A DNA stretch of 64,000 bases from Sphingobium sp. TCM1. GTDB taxonomy: Bacteria; Pseudomonadota; Alphaproteobacteria; Sphingomonadales; Sphingomonadaceae. The stretch lies in assembly GCF_001650725.1 (NCBI RefSeq), contig NZ_LXVX01000010.1:1-64000 (forward strand), in the 5' to 3' direction. A program made the position numbers and the translations under genes. The notes below the pieces were generated by a model. That model saw nothing but the letters and a program-made list of their open reading frames with translations. It was not told the DNA's origin and made no database searches. Every line of letters starts with the position of its first letter. Position 1 is the stretch's first letter. Positions 35,648-43,217 of this stretch are shown here, one piece after another.

Positions 35648-35670
35648 GAGAGGAGAGGGGGCCTTCGGCG
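35648..35670 (+). repeat. GA-rich leader motif, copy 4
   Basis: Identical over 23 nt to copy 2 (27066-27088). It is followed at 35685-35700 by GCGCCAAGCTGGAGGC, a 16-mer also found just before ssb 1 (25765-25780), which carries the ribosome-binding site of both genes. Confidence 0.6.
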
Positions 35671-35706
35671 GGGTGCGCATCATTGCGCCAAGCTGGAGGC
35701 TGACCG

Positions 35707-36336
35707 ATGTTCTACGATACGCTCTATCGCCATAATCAGGCGCTCATTCCCGACCCGGATGCAACCATAGGCGCTGCGCTTCATGGGTTGCTCAGTGCGA
35801 TCGACGACTGTCGGCGCGCCGGTAAGTCCATCGAACAGGACGCAGCGATCCTGCTTCTTATCCGGGCGCTGGCCGGCAGCGCTGCGCGCGCCGCACCGGA
35901 TGTCGCCGCTCTTGCCGCACGATGCGCGGCCGATCGCGCAGCGATCCTCGCGCATCCGGCTCTGCTCGCCATTGCCGGCCATCGGGTCGGCGGGGACCGT
36001 ATCGCCAAGCGGACCTTTCATGCGCAGGCGCGTCAGGCGCTTGCGCGCGTCACCGAGGCGCTCGGTCTCGCTCCAGAGGAGTGCAAGATCGTCGTCACGG
36101 CTGGTGGCGATCATGAGGATGGCATGACCGAGCTGCGCCATGCCGACTTCACCGTCCGCGTCGTCCCGCGCGGCTTTTTGCCCGATAGCGAGGTAACCTG
36201 GTTCCGCTGCGCGCGCGGCGTGATTGCGGGGCATCCCTGTCACGGCAAGGCGGCGCTTCTGCTCGATCCCGGCGCCTTCGCTCGCCGCCTTTCGGCGCTG
36301 CGCCCCGCTCGCACGCCCTTGCCGGTCGCGGCCTAA
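35707..36336 (+). CDS. Hypothetical protein of plasmid accessory run
   Basis: 209 residues, Ala/Arg-rich, all-helical N-terminal half (TIGAALHGLLSAIDDCRRAG, AARCAADRAAILAHPALLAIAGHR), then a mixed segment (CKIVVTAGGDHEDGMTELRHADFTVRVVPRGFLPDSEVTWFRCARG) with several Cys and His. No signal peptide or membrane helix. I do not recognise the family. GGAGG in the preceding 16-mer supports the ATG at 35707. Confidence 0.7.
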   Translation: MFYDTLYRHNQALIPDPDATIGAALHGLLSAIDDCRRAGKSIEQDAAILLLIRALAGSAARAAPDVAALAARCAADRAAILAHPALLAIAGHRVGGDRIAKRTFHAQARQALARVTEALGLAPEECKIVVTAGGDHEDGMTELRHADFTVRVVPRGFLPDSEVTWFRCARGVIAGHPCHGKAALLLDPGAFARRLSALRPARTPLPVAA

Positions 36337-36391
36337 CCACCGGTTTCATCCATGCGCCAGTTCGTCCGGCGCGCAAATCAAGGAGGCTATT

Positions 36392-36802
36392 GTGGCTGAC
36401 TATTACACGCATTGTTCCTGCACGCTCGATGTCGGGAACCGCGCCAATGTCGAGCAGGCGCTCGCCTTGTACGCTGATACGCTCCCAAACGAGGATGGCC
36501 TCACCTTTCCCGATGGCTTCAGGCTCGAACCGCCCGCCGATGAAGGCACCGAGCTTTGGATCCACGACGATGGCGGAGGCGATGTCGAGCTGGTCATCAG
36601 CTTCGTGCTGCTTTGCGCCGAGAGGCTCTTCCTGGAGGGGCGGTGGGGCTTCGAATATGGCCTGACCGCTTCGCGTCCGTTGCTCGATGGCTTCGGCGGG
36701 GGCGCGCATGTGGTCGACCTGTCCGACCGCAGTTCCCTCAGCTGGACGTCGACGTCGGAGTGGCTGGCCGGCGTCCTGGCAGGAGGCGACGGCAATGCCT
36801 GA
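36392..36802 (+). CDS. Small acidic hypothetical protein
   Basis: 136 residues from a GTG at 36392 with AGGAGG 5-10 nt upstream; the longer in-frame ORF is not supported. Acidic (MADYYTHCSCTLDVGN, PPADEGTELWIHDDGGGDVELVIS), mixed alpha/beta, no membrane helix. Its last codons overlap the start of the next gene by 8 nt, so the two are translationally coupled. Function unknown; small acidic partners of this kind are sometimes DNA mimics or antitoxins, but nothing shows that here. Confidence 0.72.
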   Translation: MADYYTHCSCTLDVGNRANVEQALALYADTLPNEDGLTFPDGFRLEPPADEGTELWIHDDGGGDVELVISFVLLCAERLFLEGRWGFEYGLTASRPLLDGFGGGAHVVDLSDRSSLSWTSTSEWLAGVLAGGDGNA

Positions 36803-37439
36803 GCTTGTCACCACCAACGTCTATCGGCTCCAGGAGCTGTCGGCGACCGCTAAGGATGCGGCGCGCCGCTGGTATCGGCAGGACGCACCCTGCGATGACT
36901 GGCATGAATTTGTGTTCGACGACTTCGCGCGCATTTGCGAACTCATCGGCGTCGAACTGAGCAGCCATGCCGTCCGCCTGTACGGGGGAGGGACCCGGCA
37001 AGCACCGCGCATCTGGTTCTCAGGCTTCTCGAGCCAGGGCGACGGAGCGTGTTTCGAAGGGCGCTACCGCTATGCCCGGTCTTCGGTGAAGGCGATCCGC
37101 GCCCATGCGCCGCGCGATGGCGAACTCCACCGGATTGCGGATACGTTGGCGGCGATCCAGCGGTTGAACTTCTACCAGCTCGGGGCCGGCATCACCCATC
37201 GCGGCCGCTATTATCACGAATATAGCATGACGATCGACGTCGAGCGGTCCGGTCCTGTCGAAAGCGCGATGACCGACGGTGCCGAAGAGGTGGTGGTGGA
37301 GGCGCTGCGCGACCTCGCACGGTGGCTCTATCGCCAGCTCGAAGCCGAATATGCGTATCAGACGGCCGACGAGCAGGTCGATGCGGCGATCATCGCCAAT
37401 GACTACAGCTTCACCGATGACGGTGTGCGCTTCCCATGA
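36795..37439 (+). CDS. Hypothetical protein annotated elsewhere as 'antitoxin of TA stability system'
   Basis: 214 residues from ATG 36795 (AGGAGG upstream). The sequence (VTTNVYRLQELSATAKDAARRWYRQDAPCDDWHEFVFDDF..., GGGTRQAPRIWFSGFSSQGDGACFEGRY) resembles a family usually labelled antitoxin of toxin-antitoxin stability systems; the label is not well founded and no toxin-like neighbour is evident. Aromatic-rich surface with WFSGFSSQGDGA core. It overlaps genes on both sides (8 nt before, 4 nt after), indicating one operon. Confidence 0.68.
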   Translation: MPELVTTNVYRLQELSATAKDAARRWYRQDAPCDDWHEFVFDDFARICELIGVELSSHAVRLYGGGTRQAPRIWFSGFSSQGDGACFEGRYRYARSSVKAIRAHAPRDGELHRIADTLAAIQRLNFYQLGAGITHRGRYYHEYSMTIDVERSGPVESAMTDGAEEVVVEALRDLARWLYRQLEAEYAYQTADEQVDAAIIANDYSFTDDGVRFP

Positions 37440-38440
37440 CGCGGCCCCCTGTCATCGCTGCATGGGGCGCCGGCGTCGATTCAACCGCGATGATCATCGA
37501 ACTGGCGGAACGGGGAGAGCCCATCGACATGGTGCTGTTCGCTGATCCAGGTTCCGAGAAGAACCAGACCTATGCCTTCATCCCACTCTTCCGCACCTGG
37601 ATGGAAGAACGCGGCATCGCCTCCGAAATCGTTCGGTATCAACCGCGCAATTTCAAGCACTGGCCGCCTTATGCGACCATCGCCGAAAATATGCTCTCGA
37701 ATGCGACGCTCCCTTCGGTCGTGTTCGGTGGGGGGTCCTGCTCGCAGAAATGGAAGGTGGCCCCCCAGGAAGCGTGGACGGCGGGCTGGGAGCCGGCGCG
37801 CCGTTGCTGGGACGAAGGAGGGCGGGTCACCAAGCTGATCGGCTACGATGCTTCAGCGCGCGATACGCAGCGTTACCGCCATGCGCTCGTCTGCGAGGAT
37901 CCGCGCTACCACTACCGTTATCCGTTGCGCGAATGGGGATGGGATCGCGCGCGGTGCGCGGCGCGGATTGCAGCCGCGGGTCTGCCCGTTCCCCCCAAGT
38001 CGAGCTGCTTCTTCTGCGGCGCGATGAAGCCGGACGAAGTCATGGACCTGTCGATCGATGAGCTGCGCGTCATCGTGTTGATGGAGGCACGCGCGCGGCC
38101 ACGTTTGCGCAATGTGCAGGGTTTGTGGCGCAAGCCGGTGCTCGGCTGTCGCGGTGCGATCCCCCGTCCCGGCAGCATCACCGAGTTTATCCGCGAGCGG
38201 GGGCTGCTGCCACCGTCCGAGATCGACCAGATCATGGACATCGCGCCAGACGCGCTTTTGGATTTTCAGGCGGCGCAAGCCGCCCTTCCTGTCGAGAAGC
38301 GGACGCCGATGGGCGACTGGCTCTACGATTTCCAGCACGCAGCTGCAGCGCTGCGCACCACAACACGCCTGCCTGATGATCCCGAGCGCGCATCAGCCAG
38401 GTCGCGTTTCAGCCAAGGAGGACCGGATGCCACGCTATAA
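37436..38440 (+). CDS. PAPS-reductase-like ATP pyrophosphatase 2 (altered PP-loop)
   Basis: 334 residues with the adenine nucleotide alpha-hydrolase fold. The loop reads WGAGVDST (residues 10-17) instead of SGGKDS: the first Ser and Lys are changed but GxDS is kept. FADPGSEKNQTYAF matches the second strand region; GGGSCSQKWK and CFFCG (about 191-195) look like metal or thiol ligands. It resembles phage and plasmid 'PAPS reductase' proteins of unknown substrate. ATG overlaps the previous stop (ATGA). Confidence 0.78.
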   Translation: MTRPPVIAAWGAGVDSTAMIIELAERGEPIDMVLFADPGSEKNQTYAFIPLFRTWMEERGIASEIVRYQPRNFKHWPPYATIAENMLSNATLPSVVFGGGSCSQKWKVAPQEAWTAGWEPARRCWDEGGRVTKLIGYDASARDTQRYRHALVCEDPRYHYRYPLREWGWDRARCAARIAAAGLPVPPKSSCFFCGAMKPDEVMDLSIDELRVIVLMEARARPRLRNVQGLWRKPVLGCRGAIPRPGSITEFIRERGLLPPSEIDQIMDIAPDALLDFQAAQAALPVEKRTPMGDWLYDFQHAAAALRTTTRLPDDPERASARSRFSQGGPDATL

Positions 38441-38639
38441 CCACCTTGTCACGATCGCCTTCAGTATCGTTTCGGACCACGAGCGCGGCGAGGATTTCAC
38501 GCCAGCGATGCTCAAGGAGGCATTGTTCGCGCGGATCCGTGACCTCGACACTAGCACCGACGGGGTCGAGTGGCTCGAAGCGGTCGGCGCGCCATGCGAC
38601 ACCTATGAGGAAGAGCCGCCTGTGGTCTCCGATCGCTGA
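38427..38639 (+). CDS. Small hypothetical protein
   Basis: 70 residues starting at ATG 38427 with AAGGAGG upstream and overlapping the preceding gene by 14 nt. MPRYNHLVTIAFSIVSDHERGEDFTPAMLKEALFARI suggests a beta strand then helices; a short acidic tail follows. Seems to be a conserved small member of this accessory operon; no function can be assigned. Confidence 0.65.
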   Translation: MPRYNHLVTIAFSIVSDHERGEDFTPAMLKEALFARIRDLDTSTDGVEWLEAVGAPCDTYEEEPPVVSDR

Positions 38640-39145
38640 CACCAACGACGGTTGCGCGAACGATGGCCCGCGTCGGACCATCTCGATCAGGTCAGCGATC
38701 GTGACGACAGTGGGCGCAAGCACGGGCACGAACTTGCAGCGTTCTCGACCATGATGACGCCATCTCACCCCGCGTTGGTCTCGCCCTTAAATCGTCCAGT
38801 ATCGGTGCGAGGAGGTCGACGCGCCTTGCGCCATAGCGCGCCTGACCACTCCCGTTGGACGAGCGGCGCAGTGAGCCGATCTTGAACCATTTGCTCTGAC
38901 CTCGAAGATCCGCTTGTGCGGACGCTGCCTGTCATGGTGCGGGCACCAGATGACGATGCCGGTGCCATGCCGGATTGGGGGTTATGACACCGCCGAGTGC
39001 AAACGGGTGACAGCGCGATCCGAAGCCCCAGATCTCGCGATCAGCGCCTGCGAGGGGGATTTTGGGCTCACCGTCTGAACCGACAGCCTCGCCGCCAGAG
39101 GATGCGGCACATGGGCGGTCGCGAGGGCCTGGCAACCCTTTCGCT
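38640..39145. other. Intergenic, no gene seen
   Basis: Over 500 bp with only short overlapping frames. It leads into the structured leader of the DUF2493 gene; a promoter is expected but no convincing -35/-10 pair was found. Confidence 0.4.
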
Positions 39146-39206
39146 GCGGGCCGTGTTGCCGCGTGCCGCGGCTGCCCGCTCCACCCCGCCACGAAAGGGT
39201 TTCCCT
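39146..39206 (+). ncRNA. Candidate structured leader, copy A (before DUF2493 gene)
   Basis: Outer stem GCGGGC (39146-39151) with GCCCGC (39174-39179); inner hairpin GCCGCG-TGC-CGCGGC (39158-39172); second hairpin ACCC/GGGT (39183-39200), then TTTCCCT. About 50 of the nearly 60 nt recur at 41740-41797 before ssb 2. The inner stem has a compensatory C-G to T-A change between copies, which points to a conserved RNA or single-stranded DNA structure. Confidence 0.55.
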
Positions 39207-39302
39207 CGGCTGCGCCTCGGTGCCTGACCCTCTCGATCGACCGCCCAGGAGGTGCGCATCCGGCGGAGAGGCCGCCGGTTCAGAACCGAAAGGCAAGCCA
39301 AC

Positions 39303-40262
39303 ATGTCCACCTCGCTAGCAGCCGCCTTGGCGGCACTGGAACTGGGCCATCTCGAACCTGCCGCCGAAGAACTGTCGGGCATGGCGCCACCGCCGATCGA
39401 GGCCCTCGAGCAAACCGTCACCGCCATCTGGAGCGACCTCTTCACGACGATGACGAACACGTCGATCGAACGCGACATCGAAGATCTCGGCTGGAGCCTG
39501 GTCAATCTCTTCCACCGCGCCGCCGCCAAGAAGCATGGGCTGGTCGACCGGCTGACCGACGACATTCGGCTCCTCCTCGCCGAACAGGACGGCTCGGAGA
39601 TCAGCACCAACGACCTGGAGGAGAAGATCGACCTCGCCAAGAAGGTCGAGGAATCCGCAGGCGCCTTCGAGGTCATGCGCGATGTCGCTGCCGCTCACTA
39701 TATGCGCGAGACGGGGCGGTCCTGGGTTCCCTCTTCCGGCAACCGCATTTCGCTGGGCGTCACGGCCGCGATCGTCGACGGCAACGCCTTCCTGCGGGCA
39801 CGTCGCGAACGTCGCCTCGAGGCCAATACTGCCCGCGGCACGCCGGTTGTGTTCGCAGGTGGCCGCCTGACCTTTGCCAATGATGCTGACCTCAAGACTT
39901 TCGCTGACAATCTGCTGGCGACGCTCAACAAGGTCCGCGCCCATGTCGGCGACATGTACCTCGTCCATGGTGGCGACATGAAGGGCATCGAGCGGCTTGC
40001 AGCCTCCTGGGCCGAACAGAAGGGCATCCAGCAAGTGCGGTTCGGTCTCGATCGCAAGCTGGGGGATCGCGCTGGCTTCCGCCGCAACGAGCAGATGCTC
40101 TCGCTCAAACCCCGGTTCGTCATCGCATTCCAAGGCAATGGTGTGACCGAACGGCTCGTGATCGAGGCGAAAGCCCGCAACATCCGTGTCGTTGACCGGC
40201 GCGGGCCGCTCGGCGCCCCTCCGGCATCCCTCAAAGCCGAGGGCCGTCAGCGATCAAGCTGA
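39303..40262 (+). CDS. DUF2493 (SLOG/YspA-like) domain protein
   Basis: 319 residues. The N-terminal helical half (about 1-180) has no recognised family. The C-terminal DUF2493 domain is a Rossmann-like SLOG fold: VVFAGGRLTFAND, then VHGGDMKGIERLAASWAEQKGI, NEQMLSLKPRFVIAFQGNGVTERLVIEAKARNIRVVD. SLOG proteins bind nucleotides or nucleotide-derived ligands and appear in conflict systems. ATG at 39303 gives the Ser/Ala-rich start and is preferred to 39252. The gene has its own leader and terminator, so it is a one-gene unit. Confidence 0.85.
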   Translation: MSTSLAAALAALELGHLEPAAEELSGMAPPPIEALEQTVTAIWSDLFTTMTNTSIERDIEDLGWSLVNLFHRAAAKKHGLVDRLTDDIRLLLAEQDGSEISTNDLEEKIDLAKKVEESAGAFEVMRDVAAAHYMRETGRSWVPSSGNRISLGVTAAIVDGNAFLRARRERRLEANTARGTPVVFAGGRLTFANDADLKTFADNLLATLNKVRAHVGDMYLVHGGDMKGIERLAASWAEQKGIQQVRFGLDRKLGDRAGFRRNEQMLSLKPRFVIAFQGNGVTERLVIEAKARNIRVVDRRGPLGAPPASLKAEGRQRSS

Positions 40263-40268
40263 CGGCCA

Positions 40269-40307
40269 GGGGAGCACCCTGACGTGGGTGCCTTCCCCCT
40301 TTTTTTA
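40269..40307 (+). terminator. Intrinsic terminator after DUF2493 gene
   Basis: GGGGAGCACCC pairs with GGGTGCCTTCCCC (one small internal bulge) around TGACGT, followed by a run of seven T residues, 6 bp past the stop codon. Confidence 0.85.
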
Positions 40308-40416
40308 GCCTCATCGGGAAAGAACGCCCGCCAGCCAGAGGGGAGGTTGCGACGGCGTGAGCGGGCCGCGCGGGATCGCCGGCTCGGCTTGAAACCATCC
40401 CTACTGGAGACATGAA

Positions 40417-40893
40417 ATGGATCATGCAGCACCGCTGACGCCGGTCAATATCGACTGGGGCGCCGTCATGGCACGCCACGCCGCTTACGAGGCGAAGACC
40501 GCCTCGCTCATGCCATTGAACAAGGCTGCGCTGTTCGATGCGTTCCAAACTGTCGGTATCACCTTGGTCACGGTGGCTTTCGACGGCGGTGGCGATTCCG
40601 GTCAGATCGAAAGCGTTGATGCCGTCGCCGGCGACGAACCGGCGGATCTGCCCCAGGTGCAGATTACCCTGCTCAAGGCGCAGCCGGATGGCTCCGGAAC
40701 TGAGACGGCGATCATGTCAGTCGCCGACGCTATCGAAGACCTTGCGTATCAACTCCTCACCCAAAGCCATCCGGGCTGGGAGAATAATGACGGCGCCTAT
40801 GGCGAATTCCGCTTCGACGTGTCCGCCCGGACAATCACGCTCGATCACAACGACCGCTACACCGCGGTCGAATCCTTCGAGCATGAATGGTGA
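40417..40893 (+). CDS. DUF6878 family protein
   Basis: 158 residues. The conserved block (LFDAFQTVGITLVTVAFDGGGDSGQIESVDA ... IEDLAYQLLTQSHPGWENNDGAYGEFRFDVSARTITLDHNDRYTAVESFEHEW) is what I know as DUF6878, a plasmid- and phage-associated family of unknown function, with several invariant Asp, Gly and His. Cytosolic, acidic. GGAG lies 9-12 nt before the ATG. It is followed 10 bp later by the DUF6915 gene, a frequent pairing on these plasmids. Confidence 0.78.
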   Translation: MDHAAPLTPVNIDWGAVMARHAAYEAKTASLMPLNKAALFDAFQTVGITLVTVAFDGGGDSGQIESVDAVAGDEPADLPQVQITLLKAQPDGSGTETAIMSVADAIEDLAYQLLTQSHPGWENNDGAYGEFRFDVSARTITLDHNDRYTAVESFEHEW

Positions 40894-40903
40894 GGAGGGT
40901 GTG

Positions 40904-41293
40904 ATGGGACATTGCTATCACCACGCGCTGTCGTCGGTTCGTAAATGGGGCGGCGTGGCCGAGGATTATCTGCCGCTGCATCAGTGGTTCGATGAATCGA
41001 AATCCATCACCGCCGATTATCGGCATCGTGCGCTGCGGCACCATGCCGAAGGCATTTTCATGCTCGAGCGCTTTTTCGGCGCCACCATCACCATTTCGAC
41101 TGGACGCCAGGTGCCGGTTCGGTTGATCGGCGAGCAGCACGTCATGGAAGACCTCGGTTTCATTCCGAGCTTTGTCGACTGGGTTCGGTGCATCCAGCCC
41201 AAGCCCTGGATGGGCCGCGCGCAACCGATCCATACCGTTGTCGACCCATTCGCCGTGGCCGATGGCAATGCCACCGAGCGCGCGACAGCGTAA
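40904..41293 (+). CDS. DUF6915 family protein
   Basis: 129 residues from ATG 40904 (GAGGAGG upstream). The His-rich N-terminus (GHCYHHALSSVRKWGG) and the block RHRALRHHAEGIFMLERFFG ... RLIGEQHVMEDLGFIPSFVDWVRCIQPKPWMG identify DUF6915. The cluster of His residues suggests metal binding, but the function is unknown. It forms a two-gene unit with DUF6878. Confidence 0.78.
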   Translation: MGHCYHHALSSVRKWGGVAEDYLPLHQWFDESKSITADYRHRALRHHAEGIFMLERFFGATITISTGRQVPVRLIGEQHVMEDLGFIPSFVDWVRCIQPKPWMGRAQPIHTVVDPFAVADGNATERATA

Positions 41294-41737
41294 TGGCTTC
41301 GCATGCGGCGGGGCAGACGCGCCGCATCCGGGCTGGTGAGTGCGGCCCGGAAGGTCACCTCCTCTGCGATGAGGTGACCTCGGCCGCTCTGTCCTGATGT
41401 GCCGCAGGCGGGGCTTTGGCAGTTGACCGTTGTCCTTCGCGCTTGTCGATCCGCAAGGCCAACACCAACGCCAGGCAGCAGTGAAGGCCATCATGCCATC
41501 TCTGGGAATTCCGCAGCGCTCTATCTGCCGTGTTGCTGACGCTTGGGGCCGAAGTGTGGGGCAGATGGAGAGAGCTGTACCACCCCCGGTGGAGATTGTG
41601 GGGATCGTGGGCTGACGGGGCGGGGATAGACGACGTCCGGCATGGTTTCCGTCAGATCGTGCCGGCAGTGAGGAATAACCCCTTCTTATTCACCTGCCCC
41701 CTAAGTCGGCCGTCCAGCGTCTCCAACCCGCGAACCT
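41294..41737. other. Intergenic, no gene seen
   Basis: About 440 bp without a convincing gene. An imperfect stem (AGGTCACCTC/GAGGTGACCT, about 41352-41380) follows the DUF6915 gene and may end its mRNA. Confidence 0.4.
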
Positions 41738-41797
41738 TCGGGCCGAGTTGCCGTGTGCCACGGCTGCCCGCACCACCCCTCGTTTCGGGGTTTCCCT
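41738..41797 (+). ncRNA. Candidate structured leader, copy B (before ssb 2)
   Basis: Outer stem CGGGC (41739-41743) with GCCCG (41766-41770); inner hairpin GCCGTG-TGC-CACGGC (41750-41764); second hairpin ACCCC/GGGGT (41775-41791), then TTCCCT. The match to copy A is strong in stems and in the linker GTTGCCG, while loops vary. It lies about 100 bp before the ssb start. Confidence 0.55.
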
Positions 41798-41896
41798 GCG
41801 CGCTGTCGCGCTCCGGTGGAGGCGCTGTCCTGGCCGCCTTTTTCGGGGATCAGTCGAAGGGATCATCCCTCGGCCGACAGAAAAGGAAACCTCGAC

Positions 41897-42301
41897 ATGC
41901 AGAACATCGTCATCCTCGCCGGCAACGTCGGCGCCACCCCCGAAGCCCGCACCACGCAGGGCGGCATCAGGATCACCCATTTCAGCCTCGCGACTTCGCG
42001 GCCCAAGCGCGACAGCGACGGCAAGGTCATCAAGGATCGCGACGGCTACCGCGTCGAAGACACCGAATGGCACCGGATCACCTGCTTCAACGGCGTCGGC
42101 AAGACCGTTGAGGAATATGTCGACAAGGGCATGAAGGTGATGGTCCGCGGCCGCATCCATTACACCAGCTGGACCGATCAGGACGACATCAAGCGCTACG
42201 GCACCGAGATCATCGCCGACGAGGTGACCTTCCTAACCCGCGCCAAGCCGGCGGATCGCTCGGGCAACGACATGCCGGATGACGAAGAGATTCCCTTCTG
42301 A
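41897..42301 (+). CDS. ssb: Single-stranded DNA-binding protein
   Basis: 134 residues: an SSB OB fold (NIVILAGNVGATPEARTTQGGIRITHFSLATSRPK, WHRITCFNGVGKTVEEYVDKGMKVMVRGRIHYTSW) and the canonical acidic tip MPDDEEIPF that binds replication and repair partners. Shorter than chromosomal SSBs because the glycine-rich linker is nearly absent. ATG at 41897 begins the conserved MQNIVILAGN. It ends the plus-strand accessory run and has its own leader and terminator, as in conjugative leading regions. Confidence 0.93.
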   Translation: MQNIVILAGNVGATPEARTTQGGIRITHFSLATSRPKRDSDGKVIKDRDGYRVEDTEWHRITCFNGVGKTVEEYVDKGMKVMVRGRIHYTSWTDQDDIKRYGTEIIADEVTFLTRAKPADRSGNDMPDDEEIPF

Positions 42302-42310
42302 AGCCGGATC

Positions 42311-42341
42311 GGCCCGGTGGCATCTGCCACCGGGCCTTTTT
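42311..42341 (+). terminator. Intrinsic terminator after ssb
   Basis: GCCCGGTGGCA and TGCCACCGGGC are perfect 11-bp arms around TC, followed by a five-T run. Confidence 0.88.
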
Positions 42342-42345
42342 CATG

Positions 42346-42642
42346 TGAGGATCGGCACATCGATAGCTTCGGCCTGGCGCTCTATCCAACTTCGGCAGGC
42401 TTCGAGCTCAGGTGAATAGGAATTCTCGCCATTAGGCCGATGCTTAATCGCGCCAGACAGCGGGCATTCAGCCTATGACGTGGTCTGGGACAGTGCTGCC
42501 GTTCCAAATTGATAGATCGGATGGCAGCTCCTGTCTGGAGCCGACATACATCGTTTGCCTGACTGGCATCACAGATCGGCAGAAAGTGGGCCGATTGTTG
42601 ACCGTCCTCTTTTGGGGAGAAATCGGCTAAAGCTGCCGTCAA
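42346..42642. other. Intergenic, no gene seen
   Basis: About 300 bp between the last element gene and the tRNA-Lys fragment, with no supported gene. If the fragment is an attachment site, this is the inside edge of the element. Confidence 0.4.
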
Positions 42643-42695
42643 GCAGCTGACTCTTAATCAGCGGGTCCTAGGTTCGAGCCCTAGTGCGTCCACCA
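42643..42695 (+). pseudogene. 3' fragment of tRNA-Lys(CTT), probable att site
   Basis: 53 nt that match the 3' part of a tRNA: anticodon arm GCTGA-CTCTTAA-TCAGC with anticodon CTT, T-arm CCTAG-GTTCGAGC-CCTAG, acceptor half TGCGTCC and ACCA end. The 5' acceptor half GGACGCA and the D-arm are absent upstream, so it is not a working gene. Tyrosine-recombinase elements that insert into the 3' end of a tRNA leave exactly this kind of duplicate at their far end. Confidence 0.8.
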
Positions 42696-43217
42696 CATTT
42701 CCCTTTTTCGTAAATCAGATACTGAGCTTGCGAGATCGGGCTATTGAGAGCATTTTTTTTGCTAAGCAGCTCTCTAGGTAGCAGAGCGCTAATTCGGCGC
42801 TGCAGTGCAGTGAACGGTTCATGGCCTGCGCTCTGTCGAACTGAGCTTGAGCGAGTAATCGGCTCACCTTCCCGCCAGCGGCGCACGCTGGGATGGCAGC
42901 TCGGAAACTCAGGCAGCGCGGTGTCGTGCTGACAGCTAGGCCGCCCGAGCGCCCGATGGACAAGAATGACGCCCTTGGCTGGATGCCCTGCCAGCTCGGA
43001 TACGCCCCATAGACGGTAAGAACGGTCAGACGGTTATTCGTGGAGGCTAAGAGCAGATTGGGGCCAGGGGCGCGATAGGCCTGGTGCTCGAACCGTCAGT
43101 CGCGCAGCACCCGCTCGATAGCGGTGTCGACACTGGTCCGATCACCGCACCGCTGAGCGCCTACCGCCGATCCGGTTTGCGTTCTGTTCCTTCGAGCGAT
43201 AATATCGTCATCTGACG
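42696..43217. other. Intergenic, no gene seen
   Basis: About 520 bp between the tRNA fragment and the aldo/keto reductase gene, with only short unsupported frames. It could be flanking chromosome or debris from insertion. Confidence 0.4.

Noticed and set aside
42382..42642. 86-codon minus-strand ORF next to the tRNA fragment
   Set aside because: No recognisable domain and unusual composition for this region; coding not supported.
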